64,000 nucleotides of DNA from Timema cristinae. Taxonomy: Eukaryota > Arthropoda > Insecta > Phasmatodea > Timematidae. How positions within the stretch are numbered: position 1 is the stretch's first letter; each line of letters begins with the position of its first letter. Positions 24,773-34,623 of this stretch are shown here, piece by piece. A model generated the notes under the pieces. That model was given only the letters and a program-made list of their open reading frames with translations, had not been told where the DNA came from and made no database searches. Location: contig JBCFYV010000012.1 of assembly GCA_039000515.1 (NCBI GenBank), positions 8,240,287 to 8,304,286 on the forward strand, given 5' to 3'. The position numbers and the translations under genes are program-made.

Positions 24773-24943
24773 CTTCTTGTTGGCTCCAAGCGACGACGAG
24801 GAATGAGAGATCCAGGGGGTGAGCCAAACAACTGCTTTGTAAGTTTCCCGATTTCTTGGTCCAGCGTGACCAGCTCCCTGCGATAGACCCGGTTCTGCAC
24901 TTCTACTCTGTAGTACAGCTCTCTACGGTCATCTGTCACAAAC
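24773..24943 (-). CDS. GABA-B-R3: GABA-B-like receptor, post-TM7 coiled-coil exon
   Basis: Acceptor GCGGTGCAG|G (24944/24943) and donor ACAAGAAG|GTATGG (24773/24772). The first base completes the CG| left by the exon at 27517, giving Arg. The frame reads FVTDDRRELYYRVEVQNRVY, then RRELVTLDQEIGKLTKQLFG, and a basic end. The heptad-like spacing of Leu/Val/Ile with many charged residues fits the short coiled coil after TM7 that GABA-B subunits use to pair. The exon is 171 bp and ends in phase 2. Confidence 0.85.
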
Positions 24944-25037
24944 CTGCACCGCAACAGACAGACAGGGCCGTATTGAGGAAGGGTGTTTCCCTTCTCTAAC
25001 CCACTCCCGAAACTATTGTTAATAATGTATTTTGTAA

Positions 25038-25205
25038 TTCTTAGCTCAGTTGGTAGCACATCTTTCTACTGAACCAAGGATCTTTGGATCAATTCCTGGT
25101 GTGGTGGAAAAATGTATCATTGATGAAATAATTGGGGGTTTCCTTTATCAACAGTGATGAGTTGCCGGCAGCAGAACTGGGTGTTGTATCTGTTATAAAA
25201 TTAAG
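25038..25205 (+). mobile_element. SINE family F3, 5' part
   Basis: The tRNA-like head is TTCTTAGCTCAGTTGGTAGC (A box), with a weak B box GGATCAATTCCTGG. Then comes TTATCAACAGTGATGAGTTG, collinear with the F3 copy on the minus strand at 27065-27320. Confidence 0.6.
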
Positions 25206-25589
25206 TTAATCTTTAAGTTTTGTGATATACTAGGCAAATTCAGAAAGTACACGTTTACTGCCCCAAATAATTTAAAATAATACATTTTTATATTCCTCCT
25301 CAAAGCCTTATTGGTAGCATATACTAGAATTCATAGCACGCACAAACTATATAACGTTAAAAAGAAACCTACCATCTACGGTTGTAATATTCAAATCTAA
25401 GTTGCTGCGAGTACAAACCCCCTCTAATTCACCTCTCTCTTCTAAAAACAAATACATGGGTAGTGGGTACAGCCCTGAATACAATTCACTGATCCATGAT
25501 GTTGATGCCTGAGCAAGGTATTGAAGATACATCCCTATTTATTTAATGTGGACCTAGTATGAGTACCTTTTAAGGTCTCATACAAATAC

Positions 25590-25775
25590 ATTGAATAGGA
25601 TAATTAAGGTAGTATTTTTGATAAAATGTACCAAAATTTGAATGAAAGAAGAGTGGAAAACAATTTAGGAAAAATCCACACCTCAGTACACTGGACTGCG
25701 ATCTAAACTCCAATCTTGCCATCACTGGAAGGTCAGTCAAAAACGAGTGATGCATTAGACCATGTGACCGCTGTT
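25590..25775 (-). mobile_element. SINE family F2, diverged
   Basis: The minus-strand head is GCGGTCACATGGTCTAATGC. The body includes CACTCTTCTTTCATTCAAAT and ends near TACTACCTTAATTATCC, the F2 layout. The tail is absent. Confidence 0.6.
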
Positions 25776-25993
25776 GCTGGTAATGTATGAATATTATAAT
25801 GAATGCATTTTAACAAGAAATGTTCACGTTTAGTTATTAATTCAATTTTATATCATATATAAATTTTTCATATCCATAACTTTTTTCCAAGATTCGGAAT
25901 TTGTAGGTAAAATAAAGCTTCATATTCATAAGATAGTGGTCTATACGTGACTCTTTCAATTAAATTTCTTATGTTTTTCAGTTTGCTCCAACA

Positions 25994-26806
25994 CAGTGGC
26001 GTTACCGGGGGGATGTGGGGGGTGCAGACCGCACCAGGTGACACCATTAGAGGGGGTGACACCAAAATGACTGCCTATAGAATCCTTTCAATAAGCCTAA
26101 AATTATTTCTAATGATCTATGTGTTTGTAACTTCATGTGAGAGGAGCTTTTCAAATCTGAAATTTATGAAGAACTATTTGCGATATACTATGATATAGAC
26201 AAGACTTTCCGATCTTGCGATATTATCAATGGAAAGTGAGCTGGTGAAAGGCATTGATTTTAATTAAGTGTTCCACAAGTTCACAGTTTTGAAGGCTAAG
26301 GAAGGAAAGTTCTGATTTAGTCGAGATGTTCACTAAGTTGTGAAATTCTTATGTATTTGTTCCTATTTATATTTTTGGGTATTATTTCATTTATGAGTGG
26401 TTTATATTTCCATATGCATTAGTCTAAAGCTTCTACATTATTTGGGCCGCTATTGATTATCCAAACCTAATCCAATAATGTATCTCATGTACGGTAACAT
26501 TAAAGTTTAGTGTTAAAATTAACATCTTAAACGTATAAACTTCGGATTTTATATGTTTCGTAGGGAGTTTTCACTCTGACCACATGAAACTATGTAAAGA
26601 TAAACAGACTGTATTTCAGTTATATATATCATAATTTAATTTAAAGGGGTAATTTTAATTTTGCAAGTTATTTATGTCACTAGTATTGCCATTACACGCA
26701 GCAATATACGGGAATTACAATTTACACGTAACATAAGGACAGGACTCTGTATAGTCTGGTAAGAGAGGTGGTCCATGGGGGTGACACTTCCCTAGTGACG
26801 CCACTG
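25994..26806 (+). mobile_element. hAT transposon, internal deletion derivative
   Basis: The left end is CAGTGGCGTTACC. The right end, read inward, is CAGTGGCGTCACTAGGG. These are hAT-like terminal inverted repeats about 0.8 kb apart. Inside, only the C-terminal transposase part remains. The flanking 8-mers (CTCCAACA and CCCCGATA) match at 5 of 8 positions, so a decayed 8-bp duplication is possible but not proven. Confidence 0.72.
26066..26265 (+). pseudogene. hAT transposase C-terminal dimerisation segment
   Basis: LKLFLMIYVFVTSCERSFSN is followed by LKFMKNYLRYTM, a stop, and after it RLSDLAILSMESELVKGIDF. This is the conserved hAT C-terminal dimerisation motif (S-x-ERSFS-L-K and LA-LS-E). 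One in-frame TAG interrupts it, and no RNase-H-like core remains. Confidence 0.85.
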
Positions 26807-27064
26807 CCCCGATAACAGATCATTTCTTGACTTTACCCTATTTCCCCCTGACTGGTAGCCACTTCAATGTCCTTCCTGAGTAGGGAGCACGTCAGGAGAA
26901 TAATCTAAGCATAATTTGGGAATGACAGTTCTTCAAACTTCTGTACAGTCCAATTTTCATGAAGGGCCTTTTAGAAAACTCAAATACATTTTAATGCAGC
27001 CAAAATTGACAAAATTTTATTTAACTATTGGTGTTATTATATATACCAAATATCTATATTACTT

Positions 27065-27320
27065 TACTGTGGTATGGGTCGGTTTTTTATTCAAGCCATA
27101 TATTTTCCACTACCGGCTTGTTAGGCCTTTCATAGCTTCATTTGCCTTATAATTTAACTTAAAACTAGGACAGGCACAACAGCCAGCCCCCGGCCATTAA
27201 TTTATCACTATGATAGGTAAAACCCTAATTTAATCCATAATAAATTCTTTGGCCATGCCGGGAATCGAACCTGGGATCCTTATTTCAATAAAGACATGCT
27301 ACCGACTGAGATAAGGTGTC
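27065..27320 (-). mobile_element. SINE family F3, near full length
   Basis: Read on the minus strand: GACACCTTATCTCAGTCGGT (A box), then GGTTCGATTCCCGG (consensus B box), TTAATGGCCGGGGGCTGGCT, AGGCCTAACAAGCC and GGTAGTGGAAAATATA. The head resembles a tRNA with the D loop AGTCGGTAG. Its 3' half recurs at 48930-49060, and its head near 62030-62115 and 60655-60740. It does not share the F1/F2 tail. Confidence 0.75.
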
Positions 27321-27516
27321 GAATATCACACATATTTATCTAAATATGTAATATCTACCAAAAGTGACAGTAACAGATCACATGTCTTGACACATGAATG
27401 TGTGAAAGTAGATCTAGTATTTTTTTGTAGCTGTCAGATAAGAGCCTTCCTATGAAAATTGGAGTGTAATTTCTGGATAAGGTCCCTGTGAACACCTCCG
27501 GTTAGGTCCTCCTCAC

Positions 27517-27792
27517 CGCCTCGTGTTGCACTCTATCTTGAGTCCCATGCTGTGCATGATGGGGTCTCCGTTGTCCGTGTGACTCAGTATTGCGTGTAGT
27601 TTGGGCAGGAACAGCAGGCACAGAGTCGCTGTGGTGGAGGTCAGTATCAAGGTGGTGGTGGTCACAAACGCCAGGGTGGCGCGCTCAGAGATCAGGTTGG
27701 CCAACACCACTACTATCCCACTGGTTATCACCACGCTGTACACACTTATTCCGATGTACTGGGAGTCGTTCAGGGCTTGGATCTTCACGTGT
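27517..27792 (-). CDS. GABA-B-R3: GABA-B-like receptor, TM6-TM7 exon
   Basis: Acceptor TTTTTAATGTTGCAG|A (27793/27792), donor ACGAGGCG|GTGAGG (27517/27516). The first base completes AG| from the exon at 32990, giving …ETR-HVKIQALNDSQYIG. TM6 (ISVYSVVITSGIVVVLANLI) and TM7 (STTATLCLLFLPKLHAIL) follow, then DPIMHSMGLKIECNTR leading into the coiled coil. ALNDSQYIG between TM5 and TM6 is a strong GABA-B marker. The frame is open over the full 276 bp with correct phases at both ends. Confidence 0.95.
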
Positions 27793-27934
27793 CTGCAACA
27801 TTAAAAACCACGTCCGTGAAGTTGCCTCCCCTCAATTTAAAAAAAACTGACAGAGTTAGGGTGTAGGCCCATTGAGCTCGCTATACCCATTTATTATATA
27901 CCGCGTTCCACAACTATGTTAAGGTTATATGCAT

Positions 27935-28130
27935 ACATTAATATAATAGTGATGAGAAAAGTAAAATTTTAGAGGAAATGTACTCGCAATCGAATGAAGG
28001 GAGATTGGGGCTCTTTTAGAAAAAAAGCATCCTAAGTAAAGTACATTCAACCGGAATTTAAACCTTGATCTTCATCACCAGAAAGCTAGTTTAACACTGG
28101 GCTATACCAAATTGTATATCTTTGACTCTG
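27935..28130 (-). mobile_element. SINE family F2, diverged
   Basis: The F2 body pattern is on the minus strand (GGTTTAAATTCCGGTTGAAT; ACATTTCCTCTAAAATTTTA). The head is eroded and there is no tail. Confidence 0.45.
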
Positions 28131-28702
28131 ACTACTACTCCGAATAGATGTCAAAACTATATTAATTAGTAATTACAAATTTACTGCAATGGGGTTCTCC
28201 AATAAAGATTACTTCATGGGGAGCATTGTGAATTTATATTTGAATAAATTTGTCATTCCAAATTAAAAAATAGTGGCCCTAAATAATAAAAAAAAGTATA
28301 CAATTAAAATGTTATTTACCATATTTTGTTATAATATTTTATTTTTTTAGTTTAAGCCGGAGTTGGTATATTTTCACAGACTCTACAGCCCTGATTGATA
28401 ATATAGGCTTATTATTTTAGTTTTTAGTTTCAAAATTCTCAAACCTTATTTGTTTTCCAGAAGAAAACATAAAGCACTAACAATTTTTTTATAAGAAAGT
28501 CTATAAAATAAAAATTTGTATTTTCACCGTTTTATTATTACATTCTCGACACAAAAATCATTATATACAAAATGTCGAGGTGGATTACAGAATAACATGG
28601 ATATGAGATAAACCTAACAGGTTATACTGGAATTTGTTTTTAAGGCTTTTGAGGCTGGTGTGATTTAAAACTATGTTTTCACACTTTAGCTGCGTTGAAT
28701 AA

Positions 28703-28783
28703 ATAGTAACTTCCAACATTTCGGCTGTAGTTACATCAGCCATCATCTGGCTTAGCCGAAATGTCTAAAATTACTATTTCTAA
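28703..28783. repeat. Imperfect hairpin (inverted repeat)
   Basis: AATAGTAACTTCCAACATTT plus CGGCT pairs with AGCCGAAATGTCTAAAATTA plus CTATTT across a loop of about 28 bases (GTAGTTACATCAGCCATCAT...). The arms are about 25 bp with a few mismatches. No function is evident. Confidence 0.8.
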
Positions 28784-28914
28784 AAGGCGGGTCAAGCCCG
28801 AATACATTAGTTTTAATTAGTTTACTCTGAGTTATGTAATTCTACCTCATATTTTGAAAATCATTGCAAATATGTATATTGAGAATTCCAATAATTTTCC
28901 AAACTTTACCCTGT

Positions 28915-29362
28915 CAGCTGAAGTGGATTTACACTATAGGCTCACTAGGCACGGGCCTAAGAGCGGTGGCTTTAGGGGCGGCACATTTTGGATAACATTA
29001 TTTATATTTTTACTTTAATAATTACGTTTAAAAATTATTGACTAACATTATTGAAATAGTTCAAGTTATAGTCAGATCGACAATATTTATTTTTAAATAA
29101 CTGTAGTTTGCAATAATTACTTTGTAACTGACGTCAGTCTCCCCTTCTTCATATTGTTAACTCAAACTACTGTAGGGCATGTACTGTTCATGCCTGATTA
29201 TCTTTAGTTGAAATCTTTTTTCGAATACTCACTTCCCCCCCTCCCCCCCAACACCTATTTCCACCAAAACTTCCTAGAGCCCTTGACAAACAAAATAGAG
29301 GAAGAGGGAGGGTGCATATTATAATTGTGCCTAGGGGTGCAAACATTTTAAATCCGCCACTG
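28915..29362. mobile_element. hAT-like non-autonomous element
   Basis: The right end read inward is CAGTGGCGGATTTAAAATG. The left end is CAGCTGAAGTGGATTTACAC, followed by a CTCACTAGGCACGGGCC/CCTAGGCACAATT-like pairing further in. CCTGTCA lies at both boundaries (28910-28916 and 29363-29369), consistent with a 7-8 bp duplication. No transposase is inside. Confidence 0.6.
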
Positions 29363-29434
29363 CCTGTCACACTGAATTATACATATGTGTATCAACCCTT
29401 TCTAACCCACCCCCATTCAATGTATGTTGTATGT

Positions 29435-29690
29435 AGCCCAAATTGATGGGCACGCAGACTAAGACATTATCCTCGACTGTCGAGGAGGTCGGGATTCTAA
29501 TGCAGGCTGGTTGTTTTGAGGGTGGGTTTTCTTTGAATATAGCTTTACACCCTCCCTCCGCCCAAATTAAGGTACATTTCCCCTAAGTTCTACTTTGCTA
29601 ATTTCAAACCCTCTCTCATTAATTACTATAAATATACGGATAGCCCGGTCAGGTAGTAAGACATGCACTTTGGCAAGTGTAGTCTGGTTT
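29435..29690 (+). mobile_element. SINE family F2, diverged
   Basis: A degraded head with a GGTCGGGATTCTAATGC B-box relic is followed by GAGGGTGGGTTTTCTTTG, a CCTCCCTCCGCCC body, and the tail CGGTCAGGTAGTAAGACATG. Confidence 0.65.
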
Positions 29691-29885
29691 CCATTGGAAG
29701 TCCGTAATTTGAAAACTGTAAACTGAGAAAGCCACTTTGGCGTGGGGAAAATATTACAATAATTGTATTTATATTCTTAGCCCTTTTGATTAGTAGTGTA
29801 AAAATAAGTTATACAGCAATCCATAAATAAGTATTGAAAGCGTTTGATAACTGTTTAGATTACCCTTATAGTTTTATTATCATTA

Positions 29886-30205
29886 TATTAGCACCACGTC
29901 TTACTACCCGTTCGGGTTGTACGCAAACTTATAGTTAATACATTCAATAATAAATTTTTCTAGAATGCCATTTTTTTAGAACTGTGTCTTATTACCTGGT
30001 CATATTGTACACATATGCCTATGTATTGATTATTATAATGAGTTAGGGATGAGAAAGGTTGAATTTAGTGGAAATGTACCAGTATTTGCGTTAAGAGAGA
30101 GTGTAAAACCATTTTGTAAACTCCTCCTCAGTACACCCGTGTCATTGGCAGTCTAGTCCAACACAAGAGTGACGTCTTAGACCATGCTGCCACCGAAGCA
30201 GGAAA
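29886..30205 (-). mobile_element. SINE family F2, one tail fragment plus one longer copy
   Basis: On the minus strand, 30205-29976 carries GGTGGCAGCATGGTCTAAGA, the body and a diverged tail (CAGGTAATAAGACACAGTTC). A second, better tail (CAACCCGAACGGGTAGTAAG…GTGGTGCTAA) lies at 29925-29888, so two insertions or a duplicated tail are present. Confidence 0.65.
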
Positions 30206-31169
30206 CATTTTAGTTACTTTCAATCAATTTTGGTGGTAGAAAGTGGTCCTACTATAAAAATAAGTTATAAGAAGGATGGAGCTATATAGTCTATTCTCGC
30301 AGCTCAGGAGGCTCAGGGCTCAGGAGGCAAGGGGTTGATACCCTACCAAGCTCACTGGTAATATCTCCCTCACCCCCAAACAATGTGTAATCTCATACTA
30401 TTCCATAGTGAATGGTGGCTGATTTTCTTAAACATTCTCACTTCTTGTTCTGTTGTCTCAAAATAAATGTTGCGTATAGTTTGTCCCCTTTGATTCAAAG
30501 CGCGAATCTAAATAGCCTCAAGAAACCTGTATTTTTCTAAATTAACCAAGCGAAAACCACTGTAAGTAACTTCTTAGGTCATCCAATTTTCAAAAATTCG
30601 CTGAGAGAGGTTCACTACAAATATCGTTTAGAAGCACCTAGTTTTCATGAAATATTCCAAGCGAGAAACACTCTATACAACGTGTATCTCAAACATTGCA
30701 TCAAACTTTGGCAGGCAATTCCTTGGGTGAAAATAGAATAATTCACATCAGCAACCTAGGTCCATCTTGAATATTAACGGCGGTATTCACCCCTAAACAT
30801 AGAGATAAAAACGACTATTGTGTGAAATATTATGAAAACTGATTAAGGTATTACAATTAATCTTTGTATACTACTTATTGAAACCTTGATCATTAATAAA
30901 CTAAATGTGCTGTAACCGTTACCCACCCCCATCATGTAAAAGGGGGGGGGGGGTAACTTTTTTCTGCAATAAAATATGATAGAGTAAGTATTACTAGCTT
31001 TGACTTAAGATTACAAAACAAGGATTAAAATTAACAAAAAAAGATGCCTTGGAGAAACTGTCAAGCTTTTTCTGTTTTCAAGATAATCACACAAGTTTGA
31101 GCTCGGAGACAAGTGTTAATTCCCGCCAGGTAGGCAACCAGTATAGCTGTTGCGTAGCCACCACGCTCT

Positions 31170-31390
31170 CCTTAGCTTAATCAGTTAGACTTCTTTCTGT
31201 GGGTCTTTTTCAAAGCTTAGTGTACGAGACAGCCATTGAATCCGAGGAAGACCTGTTAGCCAGGATAGGTGCTGCATGTGATAAGGTTCAAGAAACACCA
31301 CGTGTTCTCGAAAGATTACGCCAGTCAGTGATACGCCACCTCAATTATTGCAATGACGTTATGGGCCGCCATTGTGAACACTTGCTATGA
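31170..31390 (+). pseudogene. Mariner/IS630-type transposase C-terminal remnant
   Basis: A LDFFLW-like motif around 31185 is followed after a shift by LFQSLVYETAIESEEDLLAR, then IGAACDKVQETPRVLERLRQ and a terminal CNDVMGRHCEHLL and TGA at 31388. The DFFLWG-(LK)SLVY-ETPxE-EEDLLARI pattern is the C-terminus of a widespread insect mariner-type transposase. Everything upstream, including the first two catalytic acids, is deleted. Confidence 0.78.
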
Positions 31391-31793
31391 ATCTGCTTAT
31401 GAAGCTAGGAATTAAAACATACAAGAACTACGGTTAGTATTTCTTAATTTATCTTTTAATACTCCAGTGAGTGTAATGATTAAAATCCCACCCAAGTGTG
31501 AACTGTCTAAGCATAACTTGCTAATGTGATAAATAGCAACACATCGGAGCTTATGAAGAAAGAAAAGTATCTGAGTTTCTCCAACATTACACACAAACCA
31601 GCCTTGTTTATCAAATGTACGTGATACATAGTCACACGTGTCGGTAAAAATGTATAAACGACTGCAGTGCGAAGTAAAATTGCGATTCTGGTTGCCTACC
31701 TGGCAGGCATTTACACTTTTCTCTGAGCTCAATCTTGTGTGATTATCTCAAAAACGGAAAAAGCTAAACAGTTTCTCCAAGGCACCTTTATGA

Positions 31794-31989
31794 AGTTATA
31801 CTTCTTTAGGCGCGTTATGAAAAAATGATGAGAGTGAAATTTTAAGATGCGCGCATCACTGTAACACAAAAGTAACAGGTTGAAGCTAAACCGCTCATTA
31901 AGTCTCGAAAAAAAAAAGCTACCAACAAAATAGAAATAGAACCTGTGTTAGTCGCGCATGTTGGTACGCTCGTCGCCTTTGATCACTGT

Positions 31990-32027
<38 letters not shown>

Positions 32028-32418
32028 TATATATATAATATTTATCCACATGTTTCTAGTTTCTACATTCACAACACGTGTTTTAGTTTCATACAAGTGC
32101 GAATTATATATGTGCTAATAAATTTTATTCAGTAGTGATTTAAATTGAATATTTTGATTAATATTATTTACTATTCGTAAATATTAGTGAAAAAAATTGT
32201 GCTTATAGACTTTTTCAAGTGCTCCAATATAATTGAGGTTAACTATCCGTACGTATTATTTATTGATATAAATTAAAATATTATTATTTAACATAATTAA
32301 TACTAAATATTATTAAATTATTATTGTTAAATATTTATTATTGGTTATTTAATATTTTTAATGATGCCAAAGAAGTATAACTTCTCACGCGCGTACATAA
32401 GTACACACACCCATTTTT
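31794..32418. mobile_element. Insertion in the right arm of the mariner-like element
   Basis: It splits the arm between CCAAGGCACCTTT and TTTTTTGTTAATTTTAATCC, which are adjacent in the left arm. Its ends are inverted copies of GAAGTTATACTTCTTTAGGC (31796) and AAAGAAGTATAACTTCTCAC (near 32367). It is AT-rich and non-coding, so a MITE is likely. The TA microsatellite at 31993-32046 is inside it. The superfamily is unknown. Confidence 0.65.
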
Positions 32419-32989
32419 TTTGTTAATTTTAATCCTTGTTTTGTATTCTTAAGTCAAAATTAGTAATAATTACTCTGACGCATTTTATTGCAGAAAAAAG
32501 TGTTACAAACCCCCCTTTTTTACATGATAGGGGTGGGTTACGGTAACAGCACATTTAGTTTATTAATGATCAAGGTTTCAATAAGTAGTATACAAAGATT
32601 TGTTGTAATACCTTTATCAGTTTTCATAATATTTCACACAACAGTCTTTTTATCTCTATGTTTAGGGGTGTATACCACCCTTAATATTCAAGATGGAACC
32701 CTAGGTTGCTGATGTGAATTATTCTATTTTAACCCAAGGAATAGTTTGCCAAAGTTTGATGCAATGTTTTAGATACACGTTGTATAGCTTCTATGTCTAT
32801 CCAATTTTTAAAAGTTAGATGTTAAAGGCTTAGTCCAAATAGCTTTAAGAGTCATCCATGGTTTAAAATATCACCTAGGAGAGACCTGTTGATTACCCTC
32901 TCAGTTACCCCCCCCCCCCCCAAGAATTTCCAGAGCCCCTGCGAGGCCCCATTACAATTAGGTACAGTACTGGAGCAAAGCGATGTTAC

Positions 32990-33093
32990 CTGGTTTCCCA
33001 TGCCATGTACACTCCGACCAATAGCAGCAGTCCCTTGTAGACATACAGGGCTCCAAGCCAACCATGCGTGTACTGCGACCTGCATACTTCCAC
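32990..33093 (-). CDS. GABA-B-R3: GABA-B-like receptor, TM5 exon
   Basis: Acceptor TTCTCCCCTGCAG|GTG (33094/33093), donor GAAACCAG|GTAACA (32990/32989). It encodes VEVCRSQYTHGWLGALYVYK, then GLLLLVGVYMAWET and the first two bases of Arg. The extracellular Cys, the WLG and YKGLLL motifs and the terminal AWETR are GABA-B signatures. The 104-bp length is phase 0 to phase 2, matching both neighbours. Confidence 0.95.
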
Positions 33094-33313
33094 CTGCAGG
33101 GGAGAATATACTGCAGGAGTGAATGTTAGTCACGTTCTTTGGGTAGGCTCACTCCCTGGCTGTCTGCCACGCAAGGACATTGGTTTCTTTGCGGGAAAAA
33201 CAATCGACTTTACTGTTCCACCTTCCAAGAGAGAAGGTTTAGAAATTAAAAAGAAAAAATACTGAAAGTGGCGCATATTTTGATTTTGAATTAGGAGATT
33301 GTTTTATTTTTTA

Positions 33314-33516
<203 letters not shown>

Positions 33517-34021
33517 TAAAGTTTAGTCAAAATTACGAAGTAAAAGTCTTTTAAAATTAACTTCCTGCTCTGGAACAACCCAGAACATTGTATATGGTCA
33601 ATTTGAGGCAGTGTCCGGTTCTCAGCCATTATGTATGCTTCTATACATTTTCGCGAATTAAGCATTCTAGTAAGTTCCATTGGACTCAGGTATATCACGG
33701 GTGGTGTAATCTCAGAGCTTACTGTGATGCCAGTCTTTTTGTCTCGGACGGACGTATGTTAGGCGCTCGTCTAGATTGTGTGCAACATGGGTCATTTTTC
33801 TATCCAATTATCAATAATCATCATTGAATGAACTAATATCTAACTCTATCTAACGTTAGTTATTTCTATAATAAAAAGTGAAACCCAATGTCGGGGAGTA
33901 ATAACTATTTTAAACGTAGCAATTGACGAAAAAACCGCGGAACAATTAAACAAGTAAAAATCCCATAATGTTATAAATTACTTCCAAACGTGGTGCATTT
34001 ATCACAAAAAATATTACGTAA

Positions 34022-34200
34022 GGTGGCAATTGGCGGCTCAACGTGGACCAGCTATAAGAACATAACAATTGGCGTTCAAACGAAGGGGACAGCTAATAGT
34101 GGCGTAACAAATAGCGTCCAAGCAAGGGGCCCGTTATGAGAACGTAGTAAATGGCGTCGCAACTTAGGGGCAGATTTACCGTGGCCCCGAGATAGCTAGA
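34022..34200 (+). repeat. Four ~40-bp tandem units in a presumed retroelement leader
   Basis: CAATTGGCGGCTCAACGTGG, CAATTGGCGTTCAAACGAAG, CAAATAGCGTCCAAGCAAGG and TAAATGGCGTCGCAACTTAG start near 34027, 34066, 34108 and 34148. Each is followed by a GCTATAAGAACATAA-like stretch. The unit core TGGCG-CAACGTGGGG is typical of leaders of some Gypsy-like insect elements. The units lie upstream of the gag relic at 34624. Confidence 0.65.
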
Positions 34201-34623
34201 GGTGCAAAACAGATGACAGAGCATTGGGGCGGCGATTCACCAATATCGGAGAGTGGGGGTGGCACCGAGGACAAGGAAGAGGTTAACAGATAAATGGTCA
34301 ACAGAAACTGTGAACAATTATTTAAAATTTATTTCATTTCAATCGTGCATTTTGGCGGTGGTAAAAAATTGTTCTCTAAATTAAAATTTTGGGGTTATCA
34401 AATAATAATAATAATAATAATGGTAAAATTGAATCAGACAAATAATACTAATGTTTTAAGGCCTTATTTTAAATAAACATTCTGGCTTAAATATTTATTC
34501 TTTTCATAGTACTCTCATTTTGTTTAGGCCTAACACAATTAAATATTTCTTTTATGTGAACTGTAACAAACAAAATTAATTTAAATTCTTATCACTTAAA
34601 ATTGGGAAAACAATACGTTAAAC

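Larger units (their letters stand above)
30673..32792. mobile_element. Mariner-like element with ~470-bp inverted repeats, internally deleted, with nested insertion
   Basis: The left arm (30673-31139) is repeated in inverse on the right (32792-32420, then 31793-31690). Matching marks include ATACAACGTGTATCTCAAAC, TTGCATCAAACTTTGGCA, CCTTGGGTGAAAATAGAATA, a G run (C run on the other side) and TGGTTGCCTACCTGGCAGG. The ~550-bp centre holds only the C-terminal end of a transposase. The right arm is interrupted by an insertion at 31794-32418. This is a deletion derivative whose arms are far longer than those of typical mariners. Confidence 0.75.

Noticed and set aside
27240..27315. Possible tRNA gene on the minus strand
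   Set aside because: The A and B boxes are good, but the acceptor stem does not pair and the sequence continues into the F3 SINE body.
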